A stretch of 15,552 bases of DNA, taken from a bacterium (GTDB lineage Bacteria > Bacteroidota > Bacteroidia > Bacteroidales > Bacteroidaceae). Shown here piece after piece: positions 13,323 through 15,552 of this stretch (position 1 is its first letter; the number at the start of each line of letters is the position of its first letter). Where the stretch lies: positions 1 to 15,552 of the forward strand of contig SFQP01000057.1 of assembly GCA_004562975.1 (NCBI GenBank), read 5' to 3'. The notes beneath the pieces were generated by a model, which was not told the origin of the DNA, ran no database searches, and saw only the letters and a list, made by a program, of their open reading frames with translations. Position numbers and translations under genes: made by a program.

Positions 13323-14639
13323 GTGCGCACCGGCAAGCAGCTCGTGTGGATTGGCTGCGCCTTCACCCTGGCCTTCGTCATCCTCATGACGGACGACAAA
13401 TATTACGACACGCTGGCCGACCTTCTCTACTGGGGCATGATGCTGGTGCTGCTCATCACGCCGTTCGTAGCCAAGGACATCAAAGGCTCGCGTTCATGGG
13501 TCAGTCTGGGCTTCTGCAACGTGCAGCCCGCCGAGTTCGCCAAATGCGCCACGGCACTGGCGGTGGCCAAACTCATCAACCAGTACGGATTCAGCCTGAA
13601 CGATATGCGCAACTTCGCCAAGGCGGCGGGACTCATCCTCCTGCCCATGGTGCTAATAATCCTCCAGCGCGAAACGGGCTCGGCCTTGGTCTATCTGGCC
13701 TTCTTCCTCATGTTCTACCGTGAGGGAATGCCGGGCTGCATCCTGTTCACCGCCGTGGCCGCCGTGGCCTACTTCGTGGTGGGCATACGCTTCAGCGAAA
13801 CGGAACTGCCTGGCACGCTCTGCTCGGTGGGCGAGTTTTCCGTGCTCCTGATGATATGGTTTTTCACCATCGGGATGGTGCAGGTCTATGCCCCACAAAC
13901 GGGCTATGGCCGTCTGTTCTTGCGCATAGGCATAGCCGTGGTGGCCGTTTCGCTGGGCGTTTCGCACTGGATAGTGCCTTTCGACATCAGCTGGTGCCTA
14001 CTGGGGCTGTCGCTCTTCATGGCGGGCTATCTGGCGTGGCAGTCGCTGGGCCAGCGCGTCAGCACCTGCCTGCTCATCGCCCTCTTCACCCTGGGCAGCA
14101 CGGCCTTCCTCTACACCTCCGACTTCGCGCTCAACCAAATCCTGGAGCCCCACCAGCGGGAACGCATCCAAGTGTTGCTGGGCATGAACGAAGACAACCG
14201 CAATGCCGGCTACAACGTCAACCAAAGCAAAATAGCCATCGGCTCCGGCGGACTGGAGGGGAAAGGCTTCATGAACGGCACACAGACCAAACTGAAATAT
14301 GTTCCGGAACAGGACACCGACTTCATATTCTGCACCGTAGGCGAAGAAGAAGGCTTCCTCGGCTCGGCAGCCGTGCTCCTGCTGTTCCTTGCCATGATAC
14401 TGCGGCTCATCTACCTGAGCGAACGTCAAAGCAGCACCTTTGGCCGTGTCTACGGCTACTCCGTGTTGAGCATCCTGCTCTTCCACGTGTTCATCAACAT
14501 CGGCATGGTGATGGGGCTGACTCCGGTCATCGGCATTCCCCTGCCCTTCTTCAGCTACGGAGGCTCCTCGCTGTGGGGCTTCACCCTCATGCTGTTCATC
14601 TTCCTGCGCATTGATGCCGGACGCAAACGCAGAAACTAA
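13323..14639 (+). CDS. rodA: RodA, SEDS peptidoglycan glycosyltransferase, with disrupted N-terminus
   Basis: A polytopic inner-membrane enzyme that polymerises glycan strands from lipid II for lateral wall growth, paired with PBP2. SEDS signatures are intact: GSRSWVSLGF and PAEFAK near the N-terminus, the catalytic-loop Asp (codon 14193-14195, in NEDNRNAGYNV), NQSKIAIGSGGLEGKGF, VPEQDTDFIF and the C-terminal PFFSYGGSSLWGF. GTG 13323 is the first conventional start in this frame after the stop at 13131. However, the coding homology clearly extends upstream to about 13212 (SLDWVIILLYVILLACGWFS), the first membrane helix, for which no ATG, GTG or TTG exists. ATG 13086 in the same frame encodes MNNVFKFRK before the repeat element and its stop. 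The gene is therefore probably interrupted. The catalytic part is certain; the start is not. Confidence 0.85.
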   Translation: MRTGKQLVWIGCAFTLAFVILMTDDKYYDTLADLLYWGMMLVLLITPFVAKDIKGSRSWVSLGFCNVQPAEFAKCATALAVAKLINQYGFSLNDMRNFAKAAGLILLPMVLIILQRETGSALVYLAFFLMFYREGMPGCILFTAVAAVAYFVVGIRFSETELPGTLCSVGEFSVLLMIWFFTIGMVQVYAPQTGYGRLFLRIGIAVVAVSLGVSHWIVPFDISWCLLGLSLFMAGYLAWQSLGQRVSTCLLIALFTLGSTAFLYTSDFALNQILEPHQRERIQVLLGMNEDNRNAGYNVNQSKIAIGSGGLEGKGFMNGTQTKLKYVPEQDTDFIFCTVGEEEGFLGSAAVLLLFLAMILRLIYLSERQSSTFGRVYGYSVLSILLFHVFINIGMVMGLTPVIGIPLPFFSYGGSSLWGFTLMLFIFLRIDAGRKRRN

Positions 14640-14668
14640 AAAACACCGAAAACAAATAAATCACAGAA

Positions 14669-15133
14669 ATGAACTATAACCACTCCTCACATCCCCGCAA
14701 CCGCTGGCGCGTCGTGTTGTTTATCGTTGGCTGCCTCCTGGTGGTTTGCGGCATTGTGTACATGAAAAAAACATCCACAGGACAAAAACTACTGAGCGCA
14801 CCCTTGCAACCCGATACGGCCAGCCGCCACATTGCCATCCCCGACACAACGGTAGCTCCCGACCTGCTGCCCCCCACAGCGGACAGCCTGGACTTTTCCG
14901 TCCTGCCCGACACCCTGCTGGGCAAGGACAAGCGCGACCCTTACGAAGCTGGCTACGAGGACGGCTACGGTGCCGGATGCGATGACGGTGCCGCCGGAAC
15001 GCACAGGGCGTCGTACGACGAAACAAGCAACTTCCACACGCAGGCCGAAAAGCAAAACTATACCCGGGGCTACCGCGAAGGCTATGCCAAGGGCTATGAA
15101 GACGGCAACAAAGGAAAACAGTTTAACATCTGA
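14669..15133 (+). CDS. Small single-pass membrane protein with C-terminal Gly-Tyr repeats
   Basis: I do not recognise this 154-residue protein. It has a basic N-terminus (residues 1-14), one membrane helix (about 15-31, VVLFIVGCLLVVCGIVY), and a Pro/Asp/Thr-rich linker (about 40-90). By the positive-inside rule the linker and tail would face the periplasm. Two blocks follow with a Tyr-x-x-Gly four-residue period: YEAGYEDGYGAGCDDG (92-107) and YTRGYREGYAKGYEDG (131-146). Such blocks could form a short helix or a metal- or glycan-facing surface, but nothing visible decides this. It starts 29 nt after rodA without its own promoter and is followed by the operon terminator, so it is the last gene of the wall-elongation operon. 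A role in that complex is plausible by position only. Confidence 0.8.
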   Translation: MNYNHSSHPRNRWRVVLFIVGCLLVVCGIVYMKKTSTGQKLLSAPLQPDTASRHIAIPDTTVAPDLLPPTADSLDFSVLPDTLLGKDKRDPYEAGYEDGYGAGCDDGAAGTHRASYDETSNFHTQAEKQNYTRGYREGYAKGYEDGNKGKQFNI

Positions 15134-15140
15134 GTACACC

Positions 15141-15157
15141 TGAGGCAAAATGCCTCA
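15141..15157 (+). terminator. Small perfect hairpin after the last operon gene
   Basis: TGAGGCA-AAA-TGCCTCA: a 7-bp stem with a 3-nt loop, 8 bp after the stop codon. It has no T-run, so it is more likely an accessory stem to the terminator just downstream than a terminator itself. Confidence 0.4.
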
Positions 15158-15170
15158 TGGCAAGACCAAT

Positions 15171-15200
15171 GAGAGCGGGGTTGAGACCTGCTCTCTTTTT
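15171..15200 (+). terminator. Rho-independent terminator of the purH-mre-rod operon
   Basis: GAGAGCGGG (15171-15179) pairs with CCTGCTCTC (15187-15195), nine bp with one mismatch, around a 7-nt loop, and is followed immediately by TTTTT (15196-15200). This is a classic intrinsic terminator 38 bp after the last stop codon. Confidence 0.8.
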
Positions 15201-15267
15201 GTATGACGACGCATTCCCCTGAAAAGATAAAGATGCTGTTGCTGAAAAACAGCTGTTTCCCCAAAGG

Positions 15268-15552
15268 TTCACACGCTTCTCTATACGCTTTTTTATCCGT
15301 TAAAAAAGGTTCACCCCTTCACATGGAGGCTTTTTATGCTTGATTTTCACGGGATTTGAGTGTGAAGGCTTTGATTTCAAAGTATTCACCTCCGCTGTGG
15401 TGTTTTTATCGTTTATCTGCTGATTTTCGGGTGGTTTTCCGGTGTGAAGGCTTACTCTTTCCACCTTTCACAAGCGTTCACCGCCCGTGTGAATGCTTTG
15501 CGGCCCCTGTGAACACTTTGAAATCAAAGCCTTCACACTCGAAACTGTTGAA
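15268..15552. repeat. Intergenic TTCAC/GTGAA repeat region with a 32-bp inverted repeat
   Basis: No gene is visible here. The arms 15358-15389 and 15509-15540 are complementary at 31 of 32 positions, the outer 26 bp perfectly (arm begins GAGTGTGAAGGCTTTGATTT). The 119-nt interior and the flank from 15268 hold many further TTCAC or GTGAA words in both orientations, several as variants of GTGTGAAGGCTT. The region reaches the window edge, so its full extent is unknown. Confidence 0.8.

Overview
The window is a chromosomal segment from a member of the Bacteroidales, probably Bacteroidaceae or Prevotellaceae. The lineage call rests on three things. Several genes are preceded by the Bacteroidetes -7 element TAnnTTTG and lack a strong Shine-Dalgarno sequence. 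The arginine gene is the N-acyl-ornithine carbamoyltransferase typical of Bacteroides. The purH-mreB-mreC-mreD-mrdA-rodA order is, from memory, the usual Bacteroidales arrangement. Genes are GC-rich; the gaps are more AT-rich and full of repeats.

Layout. Positions 1-320 (minus) hold the 5' part of a thioredoxin-like lipoprotein gene. A divergent gap (321-640) carries back-to-back promoters and a repeat element. Then come an N-acylornithine carbamoyltransferase (641-1606) and a carboxyltransferase-type protein of the pyruvate carboxylase B / oxaloacetate decarboxylase family (1845-3620). The 856-bp gap that follows has no convincing gene but contains a near-perfect 97-bp palindrome, one arm of a GGTTAT-type repeat, and a tandem array of four 22-bp units between 20-bp inverted arms. 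A phosphate module follows: a PiT permease broken into two frames (4477-5781 and 5757-6668), whose second half carries a PhoU-like tail, and an overlapping phosphate-selective-type porin (6665-7699). From a promoter at 7963 an apparent operon runs to a terminator near 15200. It encodes a stand-alone IMP cyclohydrolase, MreB, MreC, MreD, PBP2, RodA and a small membrane protein with Gly-Tyr repeats. The last 350 bp are an intergenic inverted repeat full of TTCAC/GTGAA words.

MreB/C/D, PBP2 (transpeptidase) and RodA (SEDS glycosyltransferase) together form the lateral-wall elongation machine. The porin and PiT genes plausibly form an outer-to-inner membrane phosphate route.

The points most worth a second look are: (i) rodA appears to have lost its start codon to a repeat element inserted at its 5' end; (ii) pit has a deletion that removes its second P-STT motif and shifts the frame; (iii) the carbamoyltransferase has Ser at the residue known to decide between acetyl- and succinyl-ornithine; (iv) the biotinyl-like domain of the carboxyltransferase has His where the biotinylated Lys should be; (v) there are several families of structured intergenic repeats that I do not recognise. 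Two apparently broken housekeeping genes in one window could be real lesions or assembly error, and raw reads would decide. I did not find an obvious new defence or mobile system.
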